Origin: Solitalea lacus
Lineage (GTDB): Bacteria; Bacteroidota; Bacteroidia; Sphingobacteriales; Sphingobacteriaceae
Length of the DNA: 64,000 bases
NCBI RefSeq assembly: GCF_022014595.1
Contig: NZ_CP091740.1
Span: 930,001-994,000 of the forward strand
Direction: 5' to 3'
Of this stretch, positions 6,162 through 15,854 are shown piece by piece (the first letter of the stretch is position 1; each line of letters starts with the position of its first letter). A program made the position numbers and the translations under genes. Under the pieces are notes generated by a model, which worked only from the letters and a program-made list of their open reading frames with translations, was not told the DNA's origin and made no database searches.

Positions 6162-8720
6162 CTACTTTGCCAAAACAGTTGTTTGGGCACTGGTTATATT
6201 ATTGCTTTTAGCTTTAATTATAATTGTACCTTTTGCCCCCTTCTTTGCTTTTACAATTACCAAGGCTAATCCGTTATAAGCATGTTTGGTTGAACTTTGG
6301 AAAGATTCAAAACTGGTGGCATCTCCGTTATCGGTTGCAACTATTTCTCCGGGCCCCTCAACTTCGAATTGAATTTCTGGTTTAGAACGTGGTACCAGCA
6401 AGCCATCCTTGTCTTCTACCCGCAATGTTATAAATGCTAAGTCTAATCCATCATTTGCAATTTGAGAATGATTAGATTTGAGAGAAAGCTTTGCTGCCTT
6501 TCCAGTGGTCTTTACCATATCTTTCGCCCATTCTTTGCCATTTTTATAGGAAATTACTTTTAGCTCTCCCGGCTTATATTTAACCTCATTCCAAACCAAA
6601 CGAAAATCTTCTCCAGGTTTTTTCGTTTTGCGCCCAAGACTCTGCCCATTAAGGAATAGTTCTGCTGCATCTCCTGAAGTGTATACATGCACAGGAACAA
6701 TTGAGTCTATGCGTTCTTCCCAATTCCAGTGAGGAAGAATATGTGCCATTGGTAAATCAGGTCGCCAGTGTGCTTGGTACAAGTAATAACGATCTTTAGG
6801 AAAACCTGCCAAATCAATGATGCCAAAATAGCTGCTTCTTGAGGGTGGATTACTTTTTTGCATTTCCTCCAACTTTTTCTTCAATTCTTCCTTTTTAGAG
6901 GGATCGTTGCGGAAGTTGAGCAAATTGGTTTCATCAGATCCATATGGTGTAGGCTCTCCCAAATAGTCAAACCCTGTCCAAACATACTCACCTAGTAGAT
7001 GCATGTATTGGGCATTGGTTTTAAATTGAACGTCAGGAGAACAACCCCAACCTGGTTTTGCTGAATCGTAAGAGGTGATTTGCCAGTTTTGATATTCCTT
7101 TCCAAAAAAATACTCTCCACGGGAACTCACGCAGCTGGAAGTTTCACTCCCGATTGTCGGTTTATTTGCATAACGAGGGTCAGCATCCCACCGGGCTTGT
7201 TGACTGAAAAAATAATTTACCCCCATGATATCCAAAGCTTCCACCGCTCCAACTTCGCGTCCACCATCAGGATCATTATATCCATTGGATACCGGACGAG
7301 TAGGATCTTCTCTTTTTACGATATCGGCAAGGTGCTTTGTCATTTCTATGTCTCGCTGATTCATTACTTCATTGCCAATACTCCAGATAAACACACTAGG
7401 ATGGTTTCTGTCTCGATGAATCAATGCTTTTAAATCCTTTTCATGCCACTCGTCATATATTTTATTATAATCGTTAGGTTTTTTGCCAGTTTTCCAGGCG
7501 TCAAAGGCTTCATCCCAAACTAGAAATCCCATTTCATCTGCTAATTGCAAAAGTTCAGGAGCAGGAGGATTATGTGAAGTACGTAATGAGTTACATCCCA
7601 TCTCTTTAAGCATCTGTAACTGACGTTTTAATGCACTGGTATTTATTGCAGCGCCTAATGCACCAAGGTCATGATGATTACAAGTTCCTTTTATCTCAAC
7701 CCTCTTTCCGTTAAGTAGAAAACCATTTCGGGCGGTAAATTCTAATTTTCGTACGCCAAAAGTGCTGTAATAAGTGTCCACCACTTTGCCTTTTACTAAT
7801 ACATTCGTTTTCGTAAAATAGCGGTTGGGTTGCTCAATAGTCCAAAGTTTTGGTTGAGTAAGGTTTATTATTGTAGAAGCAAGAGTATTGCCTCCTGGTT
7901 GAATTGTCAGACGAATATCATTTGAATTTGCCACACTCTTACCGATATTATTCCCAATTCCAGCTTCATAAATTTGAGTTTGAAGGGTAGCTTCAATAGT
8001 TTCTTTACTTTGATTGTCTACCGTTACGTCAATATTAACTTTAGCTGATTGTTCAGTAATATCGGGAGTTGTAATATATGTCCCCCAGTGCCCTACATGT
8101 ACGGGATTGGTTTTTACTAACCATACATGCCTGTAGATGCCAGCTCCTGGATACCAACGAGAGTCCCATTTTTCAGTATTTAATCTTACGGCCAGAACAT
8201 TTTCTTTTCCCGGTAAGATATATGGCGTTAACTCCATTCGAAATGAGCTGTAGCCGTATGGCCAAGTTCCTATATATTTTCCGTTTAGCCATATTTCAGC
8301 ATAGGCCATTGCTCCGTCAAAATCTATGAACATCCTTTTGTTGGCATCCTCTTTAGCTATCATAAAATGTTTTCGGTACCAACCAATGCCTTTCCATGGA
8401 AGTTTGCCTGTTTCACCTGCCAAATCTATACGGAACGGCCCGGTGATTGCCCAATCGTGGGGCAGATCTAATTTTTGCCAGGAAGCATCAAAGTATGATA
8501 AGTTTTCTATTCCTTTAGGTTCTTCTAGTCTGGATCCATCTGCTTGTAATCCAAATCTTTTGAACAACCAGCCTTGATCAAAATTCTGCGTATTGGCTTC
8601 CCCTAGCCGAATTATTGATTTGTTTTTTTGGGCAAGTAGCGGAGTAGGACTGACAAAGATTCCAATAATAAACGCCAGGAAAGCAGTTGTTATTTGTTTC
8701 TTTATTTTCATTTTTTTCAA
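6162..8720 (-). CDS. Exported glycoside hydrolase family 2 (beta-galactosidase-like)
   Basis: The 852-residue enzyme has a signal peptide (hydrophobic residues about 11-30, ending LLAQ). GH2 parts follow in order: jelly-roll sugar-binding domain (about 45-205), immunoglobulin-like domain (about 210-325), TIM barrel (about 330-620) and C-terminal DUF4982/Ig-like domains. Glu451 in WSIGNEV is the expected acid/base and Glu526 in PTIGSETSS the expected nucleophile. This retaining family cleaves beta-galactosides and related sugars; the exact substrate cannot be told. No SusC/SusD pair is nearby, so it is not in an obvious polysaccharide utilisation locus. Confidence 0.9.
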   Translation of the reverse strand: MKKMKIKKQITTAFLAFIIGIFVSPTPLLAQKNKSIIRLGEANTQNFDQGWLFKRFGLQADGSRLEEPKGIENLSYFDASWQKLDLPHDWAITGPFRIDLAGETGKLPWKGIGWYRKHFMIAKEDANKRMFIDFDGAMAYAEIWLNGKYIGTWPYGYSSFRMELTPYILPGKENVLAVRLNTEKWDSRWYPGAGIYRHVWLVKTNPVHVGHWGTYITTPDITEQSAKVNIDVTVDNQSKETIEATLQTQIYEAGIGNNIGKSVANSNDIRLTIQPGGNTLASTIINLTQPKLWTIEQPNRYFTKTNVLVKGKVVDTYYSTFGVRKLEFTARNGFLLNGKRVEIKGTCNHHDLGALGAAINTSALKRQLQMLKEMGCNSLRTSHNPPAPELLQLADEMGFLVWDEAFDAWKTGKKPNDYNKIYDEWHEKDLKALIHRDRNHPSVFIWSIGNEVMNQRDIEMTKHLADIVKREDPTRPVSNGYNDPDGGREVGAVEALDIMGVNYFFSQQARWDADPRYANKPTIGSETSSCVSSRGEYFFGKEYQNWQITSYDSAKPGWGCSPDVQFKTNAQYMHLLGEYVWTGFDYLGEPTPYGSDETNLLNFRNDPSKKEELKKKLEEMQKSNPPSRSSYFGIIDLAGFPKDRYYLYQAHWRPDLPMAHILPHWNWEERIDSIVPVHVYTSGDAAELFLNGQSLGRKTKKPGEDFRLVWNEVKYKPGELKVISYKNGKEWAKDMVKTTGKAAKLSLKSNHSQIANDGLDLAFITLRVEDKDGLLVPRSKPEIQFEVEGPGEIVATDNGDATSFESFQSSTKHAYNGLALVIVKAKKGAKGTIIIKAKSNNITSAQTTVLAK

Positions 8721-8941
8721 GATAAATTAGGATTAGATTAAATATCTGAGCCGAATATCCATAATTTGTATTAAAGTGGCAAAGCTAAAACGTTTCAGCA
8801 TGTTTAAAAGTACTAGAAAATTGCTGAATAAGATTGTTCATGTATAAGTAGGTATACTATTGACTATCTGTGTATATTGTATATTATAATCGGAAAATAA
8901 TTGATGCCGAAGATTAAGATCTTAACCAAAAATGTTACGCT

Positions 8942-9790
8942 ATGAGAGAACGTATTTCATTTATCGAGTCTCATGAAAATGGTATAATAGGAAAAAGAGT
9001 GATTTTGGTAAAAATAATCTGGGCAGTTCTTCTTATTCTTTCTATTTCATTTCTTTCTGCTGCGATAATAGAGAATGAACATAGCTTGCGTTACAGTTTA
9101 CTCTTAATTCTTATTTGGACGCAAAGTATTGGCTTTCTCTATCTGGTTCAGAAAGGAGAGAATGTTCGATTAATCGCCATTCTTTATATCACTTTATTAC
9201 TGTTCTTGATTTTTGGGTTTTCCTTGTTTGGAGGGGGGATGAAAAGTCATGGGATTAGAATTTTGCCAATTGTAGTTTTGTTTGCCGGGTTAACAATGGG
9301 AAAAAAAGAATTATGGGTATTTGGTGTCGCTGCCATTTTGATAGGGCTAATTCTTGTTGTTGTTGACTCTTATAATTTTCTGCCGGTTAAGGAGCCAATA
9401 GGGCTTTCGTCATTAACATATTGGATACATACATCCACAAGTATTATTCTGCTTTGTTTTCTTGAAAACTTGTCCGTAGAGAAATTACGTGGTGCATTAA
9501 CCAAAACCCAGGAAGAGCTGATGTTGCGTAAGCAATCGGAAGAAGCTTTAAAGTTGAAGAATGAAAAGCTTACTGAAATTGCACACATACAGTCTCACAT
9601 GGTAAGAGCTCCAGTGGCAAATATTTTAGGGTTGATTAATTTAATTAAATCCAATAATGAGGATGGCACTCTGGATACTGAAGTTCTTACAAATCTTAAA
9701 GCAGCTGCCGAGGATCTTGATTCTATTATTCACCAAATTGTTCAAAAAGCATGTGAAGTTGATCATATGGCAGAAAATGAGACTGAATAA
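8942..9790 (+). CDS. Membrane histidine-kinase-like protein without an ATPase domain
   Basis: The 282-residue protein has about six membrane helices (roughly 22-42, 50-69, 76-96, 105-119, 125-142, 158-174). A coiled-coil linker (178-212) follows, then a DHp-like helical hairpin. His219 in IQSHMVRAPVANILGL is the candidate phosphoacceptor. The second helix is NLKAAAEDLDSIIHQIV. The protein ends about 20 residues later, so the HATPase_c domain is absent, and the following 100 bases do not encode one. Bacteroidota carry other PAS-linked proteins that end at a DHp-like hairpin. It may accept phosphate from, or pair with, another kinase; that is inference. Confidence 0.75.
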   Translation: MRERISFIESHENGIIGKRVILVKIIWAVLLILSISFLSAAIIENEHSLRYSLLLILIWTQSIGFLYLVQKGENVRLIAILYITLLLFLIFGFSLFGGGMKSHGIRILPIVVLFAGLTMGKKELWVFGVAAILIGLILVVVDSYNFLPVKEPIGLSSLTYWIHTSTSIILLCFLENLSVEKLRGALTKTQEELMLRKQSEEALKLKNEKLTEIAHIQSHMVRAPVANILGLINLIKSNNEDGTLDTEVLTNLKAAAEDLDSIIHQIVQKACEVDHMAENETE

Positions 9791-9916
9791 GTGACTATTA
9801 GTGACTCGTAATCTTTGTGTTTTTCATTCCGGTTTATCAAAGAGTGTAAAAAGCGACATTCTTTTTAAGCCGAAATTGGTTAAATTTATAGGTGGTTTTA
9901 TTTTAATCCTGATGTT

Positions 9917-10135
9917 ATGAAAGAGCTTAGAAACAAATTCCATGAGGATATGATTTCCGGTACAACTGCCAATCGCGCATTTTTGTCGGGTAGAGTTGAA
10001 CAAAAAAAGAGAGGCATCTCTAATAGTGGCGGACAACTATCTTTTCAAACCGATAATAAACAGGCTACCATAAACAGAGGAACGACCAATCCTGATGTGC
10101 AGGGCAAGAAACACTCTCCGCGTGTTCATCATTAA
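9917..10135 (+). CDS. Small basic hypothetical protein
   Basis: The 72-residue frame starts at ATG 9917 (MKELRNKFHEDMISG) and ends 15 bases before a perfect 14-bp terminator stem. It is hydrophilic and rich in Gly, Asn, Gln, Lys and Arg, with no membrane segment and a probably disordered C-terminus (NPDVQGKKHSPRVHH). I do not recognise a family. Its own terminator and intergenic start favour a real gene, but the composition is low in hydrophobic residues. It could be cotranscribed with the kinase-like gene, whose stop is 126 bases upstream. Confidence 0.5.
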   Translation: MKELRNKFHEDMISGTTANRAFLSGRVEQKKRGISNSGGQLSFQTDNKQATINRGTTNPDVQGKKHSPRVHH

Positions 10136-10150
10136 TTTATATAAAGACAC

Positions 10151-10189
10151 AAAAGAAAGACCTTAATTGCCAAGGTCTTTCTTTTGTTT
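10151..10189 (+). terminator. Rho-independent terminator after the small gene
   Basis: AAAAGAAAGACCTT (10151-10164) pairs perfectly with AAGGTCTTTCTTTT (10172-10185), followed by GTTTT. Confidence 0.82.
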
Positions 10190-10213
10190 TATTGCCAAAA
10201 ACAAAATCAGTTA

Positions 10214-11716
10214 GTGCAAAAAATATTATCATCATCTCAGATACGTCAGGCAGATCAATATACAATTGAAAATGAACCCATCGCCTCTATTGATTTAATG
10301 GAGCGGGCAAGTAATGCCTTTGTAAACAGATTTGTGCAGGAAATTACAAAAAAGAATACCTCTATAACGGTTTACTGTGGAACTGGTAATAATGGAGGGG
10401 ATGGATTGGCAATTGCCCGCTTATTGCACAATATGCATTATGAGCATGTTAGGGTTATTATTTTGCAGCATTCCTTCAAAACGTCTCCTGATTTTGATGA
10501 AAACCTGAGACGCCTTCGCAAAATTTCTTCTATAGAGATAATTTTGGTACAGGAAAATTTGGATTTGCCAGCTGAAAATGCTGATATATTGATTGATGCT
10601 GTTTTAGGTTCAGGGCTTAACAAGCCATTAGAAGGTGTGCTAGCTTTTTGGATTCAACAATTGAATCAATTGAATAAAAAGGTGGTTGCGGTCGATTTAC
10701 CTACCGGGATGCTGGCAGATGAACCGATTAATAAAAACAACATTGTGTTTAAATCTGATTGGGTAATCTGTTTTCAGCAGCCTAAATTAAACTTTTTACT
10801 TCCTGAGTCGGCGAAGTTTATGAGCCGATGGAGTGCTGTGAACATTGGATTGAATGAACACTTTATACATCATTGTAGTAGCAATTATGCCCTGATTGAA
10901 GAAAATGATATTCGATCAGTTTTAATGAAACGCGAAAACTTTAGTCACAAAGGAACTTTTGGACATGCTTTAATAATAGCGGGGAAGGAAGAAACTATGG
11001 GCGCAGCTCTTTTATGTGCGGAGGCTTGTTTAAATTCAGGAGCAGGACTTACTTCAGCCTATATACCTTCGAACGGTTTAGCGGCATTTAACTGTCGTTT
11101 GCCAGAGGTGATGGCGGTCATAAGAAATAAGACGAATTTGGATTGGGACAAATACACTGCATTAGCAATTGGCCCAGGATTGGGGACTGATAATGAATCG
11201 ATGCGGCAGCTCAACGATACTCTTTATAATTTCAGAGGTGCTTGTGTATTTGATGCCGATGCTTTAAATATGCTGGCGGAGGATAAAACATTGTTTGATT
11301 TAGTGCCTGAACAAGCAATCCTTACGCCACACGTTAAGGAATTCGATCGTTTATTTGGCATGCACGAGAATTGGAATGAAAGGGTAGTCACAATGCAAAA
11401 GAAGGCTGTTGAGCTAGAGTTAATTATTGTTTTAAAAAACAGATATACCATAATAGCTACACCAACTGGCCATGTTTACTTTAATAAAACAGGGACTCCT
11501 GCTATGGCCATTGGAGGTTCAGGGGATGTTCTTACGGGACTAATTGTTGCTTTGTTGGCCCAGGGTTATACTGCCTCGCAAGCTGCACTAACAGGAGTTT
11601 ATTTGCATGGGAGGGCAGGGGACGCATTGGAGGAACTTGGTTTGTCTGTAATTCTCCCAAGTAATTTAGCCAGGCAAATTAATAAAACGATTTTTCAGCT
11701 AAATAATAAAATATGA
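10214..11716 (+). CDS. nnr: Bifunctional NAD(P)HX epimerase / ADP-dependent NAD(P)HX dehydratase
   Basis: This 500-residue enzyme repairs hydrated NADH and NADPH. The N-terminal YjeF_N domain (about 1-210) is the epimerase, with the GTGNNGGDGLAIARLL nucleotide loop. The C-terminal carbohydrate-kinase-like domain (about 225-495) is the dehydratase, with AIGPGLGTD and the GGSGDVLTGLI signature. An open frame reaches TTG 10184 inside the upstream terminator. I choose GTG 10214, which gives the family's usual beginning (MQKILSSSQIRQADQYT). The length fits E. coli Nnr. It is monocistronic by its flanking terminators. Confidence 0.93.
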   Translation: MQKILSSSQIRQADQYTIENEPIASIDLMERASNAFVNRFVQEITKKNTSITVYCGTGNNGGDGLAIARLLHNMHYEHVRVIILQHSFKTSPDFDENLRRLRKISSIEIILVQENLDLPAENADILIDAVLGSGLNKPLEGVLAFWIQQLNQLNKKVVAVDLPTGMLADEPINKNNIVFKSDWVICFQQPKLNFLLPESAKFMSRWSAVNIGLNEHFIHHCSSNYALIEENDIRSVLMKRENFSHKGTFGHALIIAGKEETMGAALLCAEACLNSGAGLTSAYIPSNGLAAFNCRLPEVMAVIRNKTNLDWDKYTALAIGPGLGTDNESMRQLNDTLYNFRGACVFDADALNMLAEDKTLFDLVPEQAILTPHVKEFDRLFGMHENWNERVVTMQKKAVELELIIVLKNRYTIIATPTGHVYFNKTGTPAMAIGGSGDVLTGLIVALLAQGYTASQAALTGVYLHGRAGDALEELGLSVILPSNLARQINKTIFQLNNKI

Positions 11717-11735
11717 TCTACAATCGGAGTAAAAG

Positions 11736-11772
11736 CAAAAGCACCGACTCTAAATTTAATCGGTGCTTTTTG
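11736..11772. terminator. Bidirectional terminator between nnr and the anti-sigma gene
   Basis: AAAAGCACCGA (from 11737) pairs with TCGGTGCTTTT, with A and T runs on both sides, between convergent genes. Confidence 0.85.
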
Positions 11773-11799
11773 TTTATTATACTTTGAAGTTTTATTTGT

Positions 11800-12579
11800 C
11801 TAAATGTTTCCCTTAACGTACATTTTTTCCATTGTTGGATTAGGGCTGCCGCCTCGTGGTTCCAGGGTTATGGCAAATGCTTGGGCCCCTTTAATGTCTT
11901 TCATTTTAAACATTGTTTTTTCGCCCTTTTTAACATCGAAAACTCCGGCATCAACAGGTTTGCCATTAACAAGAGCCCAAAGTTGATATTGGTGGTTATT
12001 GTCGTTTTCGGGTAAATTAAGCATATCGATCATCACATCCGCATTCTTTGCATTCCAATAAACCATAACTCCGTTTCCCGGAAATGAGGGGGTAGATGCC
12101 AAATGGATTTTTATGATATCAGGATTATGTAACACGCCTTTATAGGTGTTCATATCTGCTTTCATGGAAGCCATGTCGGCTGCTGTTTTTGTATTTGTTT
12201 CACGTTCAGCAACTAACAGTTGTTCAGAAGATTGCCAGCGTTCCCAGTATGTAAAGGCTGCAATACTACTTACTAGTAATAAAGTAAGACAGGCTGCCAT
12301 TCCATAGGCAAATAAACGTGTAGGGTATAAGGGAATTTCTGGTTTTTCAGATTTATGGACAGAAATCTGCTCTAAGATCTGCTGTTTAACAACTGGATTA
12401 GGTTCCATTCCCATAGCAAGTGATGTGCTTTCAAAATTTTCTTCAATTTTAGCGAGTTCTTCTGCAATTTCGGGGTAGCGAGCAGCTAATGTAAGGACTT
12501 CTTGAGCCTCAGCTTCAGACAACGCTCCGTAAACGTATGTTTCAAGTATTCCTGATTCTATATATTCTTTTACGTCCAC
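11800..12579 (-). CDS. Anti-sigma factor, RskA-like
   Basis: The 259-residue protein has a cytoplasmic N-terminal anti-sigma region (about 1-85) without the cysteines of the zinc-binding type. A single membrane helix follows (about 92-112, LFAYGMAACLTLLLV), then a coiled segment (120-145) and a C-terminal RskA domain (about 160-255, containing VYWNAKNADVMIDMLNLP and YQLWALVNGKPVDAGVF). It should hold the ECF sigma factor encoded 8 bases upstream at the membrane until a signal releases it. In RskA systems release is by proteolysis; nothing here shows which signal is used. Confidence 0.9.
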   Translation of the reverse strand: MDVKEYIESGILETYVYGALSEAEAQEVLTLAARYPEIAEELAKIEENFESTSLAMGMEPNPVVKQQILEQISVHKSEKPEIPLYPTRLFAYGMAACLTLLLVSSIAAFTYWERWQSSEQLLVAERETNTKTAADMASMKADMNTYKGVLHNPDIIKIHLASTPSFPGNGVMVYWNAKNADVMIDMLNLPENDNNHQYQLWALVNGKPVDAGVFDVKKGEKTMFKMKDIKGAQAFAITLEPRGGSPNPTMEKMYVKGNI

Positions 12580-12587
12580 AGCAAATA

Positions 12588-13133
12588 TCAGTTAAAAAAT
12601 TTCCTTAATTCCATAATTGCCATACGTAAGCGTGTTTTTACCGTGCCTAAAGGAATGTTTAGCTCTTCGGCAACTTCACTTTGCTTAAATCCTTGAAAGT
12701 ATATCATTTCAACGATGATCTTTTGTTCAGGTTTAAGATTAAGCAACAAGTCCTTTATGCCTACATGCTCAGGCGATAAGGAAATGCTTGTCAGAAGATC
12801 AATAGTACTTACGCTATTATCCAGCTCCAGGTTTTTACTTTCATTTCTGAACGATTTGGAACGTAGGTGGTCTATGGCTTGATTTCGTGCAATATTAGCC
12901 ATCCAGGTAAACAAGCGTCCTTTACTGGTATCATATTGGGTGGCATTGTTCCAGATTTTTAGAAAAACCTCTTGTAAAATATCGTTTGATTCCTCTTCAG
13001 ATTGAACGATACGAAAGATTATACCATTTAATGCTGCAGAATACATGTTATACAATGCTTCAATTGCCAGCTTTTGCTTTTGCTTGAGCCCGGTTACAAG
13101 TTCTTCTTCAGATAATGTTAAACGTTTCTTCAA
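12588..13133 (-). CDS. ECF sigma-70 family RNA polymerase sigma factor (SigK-like)
   Basis: The 181-residue sigma factor has only regions 2 and 4. Region 2 spans about 22-95, with the core-binding LQEVFLKIWNNATQYD and the DNA-melting GRLFTWMANIARNQAIDHLR. Region 4 spans about 120-178, with the HTH QSEVAEELNIPLGTVKTRLR. It directs polymerase to a private promoter set and is paired with the RskA-like anti-sigma factor immediately downstream. lipA ends 18 bases beyond 13133 on the same strand, so the three may be cotranscribed. Confidence 0.93.
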   Translation of the reverse strand: MKKRLTLSEEELVTGLKQKQKLAIEALYNMYSAALNGIIFRIVQSEEESNDILQEVFLKIWNNATQYDTSKGRLFTWMANIARNQAIDHLRSKSFRNESKNLELDNSVSTIDLLTSISLSPEHVGIKDLLLNLKPEQKIIVEMIYFQGFKQSEVAEELNIPLGTVKTRLRMAIMELRKFFN

Positions 13134-13151
13134 GATGAAATCAGCTTAAGA

Positions 13152-14030
13152 TTATAAGGGGAACAAATGCTTTTCGGCATGATAAGAAGAACGTACCAGC
13201 GGCCCGCTTTCTACATATCTGAATCCTTTTGCCAATCCAACTTCTTTGTATTTAGCAAATTGATCAGGGTGAATAAACTCAATAATTGCATGGTGATTTT
13301 TGGTCGGCTGCAAGTACTGACCAATGGTAAGAATGTGTACGCCCGCTTCTAGTAAATCATCCATTGCTTCAAATATTTCATCCTCAGTTTCGCCAAAACC
13401 AAGCATGATGCCTGATTTGGTACGTAAACCAGCCTGATTAATACGTTTTAAACACTCTAAGCTACGATCGTACTTAGCTTGAATACGAATTTCTCTTGTT
13501 AAACGGCGAATTGTTTCAATATTATGTGAAACAACCTCTGGTTTTTCTGCCAAAACTCTCTCTAGGTTATCCCATTGACCTTTAAAATCCGGCAACAAGG
13601 TTTCCATAGAAGTCTCGGGACTTTTAGCACGAATAGCTCTGATGGTTTCCGCCCAAATTGTAGAACCCCCGTCTTTTAAATCGTCACGGTCAACTGAAGT
13701 AATAACACAGTGCTTTACCTGCATTAATGCTACAGAGGTTGCTACGCGCTCAGGTTCTTCTAAATCAACCGCTAACGGACGGCCGGTTGCAACGGAACAA
13801 AATGAACAAGACCGTGTACAAATATTGCCCAAAATCATAAATGTAGCTGTGCCAGCTCCCCAGCACTCTCCCATATTCGGACAGTTGCCACTCTCGCAAA
13901 TAGTATGAAGTTTATGATCATCAACCAGTGAACGAACGTGTGCATATTCTTTCCCGGTTGGCAGTTTTACGCGCAACCAATCTGGTTTCTTTATTCTGGG
14001 TTCGGCTTTTACTACCGGAAGTTCAATCAT
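13152..14030 (-). CDS. lipA: Lipoyl synthase
   Basis: This 292-residue radical SAM enzyme inserts two sulfurs into protein-bound octanoyl chains, making lipoate for 2-oxoacid dehydrogenases and GcvH. Both iron-sulfur sites are visible: the auxiliary [12 protein letters not shown] (CX4CX5C) and the radical-SAM CTRSCSFC (CX3CX2C). The C-terminal RSSY, whose Ser ligates the auxiliary cluster, is present ([11 protein letters not shown]). The length is normal. It is the first gene of a possible run into the sigma/anti-sigma pair. Confidence 0.96.
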   Translation of the reverse strand: MIELPVVKAEPRIKKPDWLRVKLPTGKEYAHVRSLVDDHKLHTICESGNCPNMGECWGAGTATFMILGNICTRSCSFCSVATGRPLAVDLEEPERVATSVALMQVKHCVITSVDRDDLKDGGSTIWAETIRAIRAKSPETSMETLLPDFKGQWDNLERVLAEKPEVVSHNIETIRRLTREIRIQAKYDRSLECLKRINQAGLRTKSGIMLGFGETEDEIFEAMDDLLEAGVHILTIGQYLQPTKNHHAIIEFIHPDQFAKYKEVGLAKGFRYVESGPLVRSSYHAEKHLFPL

Positions 14031-14305
14031 ATCAACAACAATAACTTAAACTAAAACCCCAATTTACTTAAATTGTTGGGCAAAATTTCAAAGTGCAAAT
14101 ATCTTAATTTAGTTTATTACTTTTTTGTTAATTGGTAATTAGTTGATTCAGCTTTTTTTGAAATTCCTTGCAAATAGTGAGATCTATTGTTAAGGTTGAC
14201 AACTTGAATCGTTTTTTAGTAGTTTTGGAAGGTAATAAGCTTAATTTTGATCAGGCGAAAAATAAAAGCCTGAACAAATAATGCTGGTTTAAACTTTAAT
14301 ATTAA

Positions 14306-14710
14306 ATGGCTACAGTTAAAACAATTTATAAAGGCGATTTACGTACAGAAGCAACGCATTTACAATCCGGAACAAAGATCATTACAGATGCCCCAACTGA
14401 TAATAATGGGAAGGGAGAGGCTTTTTCACCAACAGATTTAGTGGCTGCTGCTCTGGGTAGTTGTGCTATGACTATTATGGGTATTGTGGCTAATAGAGAA
14501 AATATTGACCTAAAAGGAACCGATTTTGAAGTTACTAAAATTATGGGGACTGATCCTCGTCGTATTGTGGAAGTCCAGGTGGTTTTTAATTTCCCAAAAT
14601 TGGATATAGACGAGCGTCAGCGTAATTTGCTAGAGAATGCTGCATTGACCTGTCCGGTAGCCAAAAGTTTAAGTGCAGAACTGGTACAGAATATCAAATT
14701 CAACTGGTAA
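14306..14710 (+). CDS. OsmC family peroxiredoxin-like protein
   Basis: The 134-residue protein belongs to the OsmC/Ohr fold, which reduces organic hydroperoxides using two cysteines. Both are present: Cys53 in AAALGSCAMTIMG and Cys116 in LTCPVAKSL. The short N-terminus and the lack of Ohr-specific features place it with the OsmC/YhfA group rather than Ohr. It stands alone between the lipA promoter region and its own terminator. A small TCAGGC/GCCTGA hairpin lies in the leader (14251-14273). Confidence 0.9.
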   Translation: MATVKTIYKGDLRTEATHLQSGTKIITDAPTDNNGKGEAFSPTDLVAAALGSCAMTIMGIVANRENIDLKGTDFEVTKIMGTDPRRIVEVQVVFNFPKLDIDERQRNLLENAALTCPVAKSLSAELVQNIKFNW

Positions 14711-14735
14711 TACAACACGCTTAATAGTGAATAAA

Positions 14736-14767
14736 AATGCCCGTAACTATACATTACGGGCATTTTT
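14736..14767. terminator. Bidirectional terminator between osmC-like and terC genes
   Basis: AATGCCCGTAA pairs with TTACGGGCATT and is followed by a seven-T run on the + strand, between convergent genes. Confidence 0.87.
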
Positions 14768-14789
14768 TTATTTATAAACAAGTGTGATT

Positions 14790-15854
14790 TTAATGTTGTT
14801 TTACTACCTCTTCTTTTTCTTTTTTAGGGAACATCAATGAGGCAATTACACTTATACTTAGAATAGACAAGATAATAATCAATGAATGGGATGTTGTAAA
14901 TCCTATTGTTTGGAGATAGTTATGGGCTAACATTTTTACACCAATGAATACCAATAGGAATGAAAGTCCGATTTTAAGGTAGTGAAATTTATGGATAATG
15001 TTAACCAACAGGAAGAACATTGATCGTAAACCCAAAATGGCGAATATGTTTGAGAAGAACACAATATAAGGGTCTTTGGTTACCGCGAAGATGGCAGGGA
15101 TGGAATCGACTGCGAAAATTAAATCGGTAAACTCAATTACAAGTAACACGATAAACAATGGAGTTACCATGTTTTTACCGTGCTTGTGCACAAAGAAATG
15201 ATTACCCTCATAGTGCGGCCAAACTGCAAAAACCTTTTGTGCCCAGCGAACAACTTTGTGATTTTGCGGATCAATTTCGTCATCGTGGTCACGATTAATA
15301 AACATCATCACGCCAGTGTATACTAAGAAGGCCCCGAAAAGGTAAAGGATCCATCCAAATTTTGCAATTAACGTTGCACCAACGAAGATGAAAAAGAAGC
15401 GCATGATGATGGCACCCAAAATCCCCCAGAATAATACGCGGTGATAAAGTTTCTTTTCAACGCCAAAAGCTGTGAAAATTAATACGATAACGAAAATATT
15501 ATCGACAGAAAGTGCATATTCAACTACGTATCCGGTAATAAACTCGAGGGATAAATTTTGACGATACAGATCTAAGCTGGCCTCAAAGTTGTCCGGAATT
15601 AATGAAATATTATGCTTGTGGGCTTTTACTACCTCCTGTAAACGAGTCATGTCGGTAATTCCATGCAGTAGATCACCTTTGAAATAGATCGCCGTATAGA
15701 ACCCTAGAGCCAGCGAAACCCAAATGATACTCATTATCAGTGCCTCTTTAAGACTCACTTCATGGTCTTTTTTGTTGAAAACCCCCAAATCTAGGCTCAA
15801 CATTGCGATAATGAAAAGTAAAAAACTACCGAAATAAATTAATTCGTTTGACAT
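14790..15854 (-). CDS. TerC/Alx family integral membrane protein
   Basis: The 354-residue protein has about nine hydrophobic helices. TerC hallmarks are visible: VEYALSVDNIFVIVLIF near residue 115 and IEFTDLIFAVDSIPAIFAV near residue 240, each carrying acidic residues inside a helix. Members of the family (Alx, MeeF-type) export Mn2+ or support metal loading of secreted enzymes; the name comes from tellurite resistance. Two short cytoplasmic loops carry charged clusters (NRDHDDEIDPQNHK). No other ter genes are nearby, which favours a metal-homeostasis role over tellurite resistance. Confidence 0.9.
   Translation of the reverse strand: MSNELIYFGSFLLFIIAMLSLDLGVFNKKDHEVSLKEALIMSIIWVSLALGFYTAIYFKGDLLHGITDMTRLQEVVKAHKHNISLIPDNFEASLDLYRQNLSLEFITGYVVEYALSVDNIFVIVLIFTAFGVEKKLYHRVLFWGILGAIIMRFFFIFVGATLIAKFGWILYLFGAFLVYTGVMMFINRDHDDEIDPQNHKVVRWAQKVFAVWPHYEGNHFFVHKHGKNMVTPLFIVLLVIEFTDLIFAVDSIPAIFAVTKDPYIVFFSNIFAILGLRSMFFLLVNIIHKFHYLKIGLSFLLVFIGVKMLAHNYLQTIGFTTSHSLIIILSILSISVIASLMFPKKEKEEVVKQH

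Noticed and set aside
10184-10213. A TTG start for nnr within the upstream terminator
   Set aside because: The extra ten residues are encoded by terminator bases; GTG 10214 gives the normal beginning.
14790-15854. Tellurite-resistance island around terC
   Set aside because: No terA, terB, terD or terE gene is adjacent; the neighbours are housekeeping genes.
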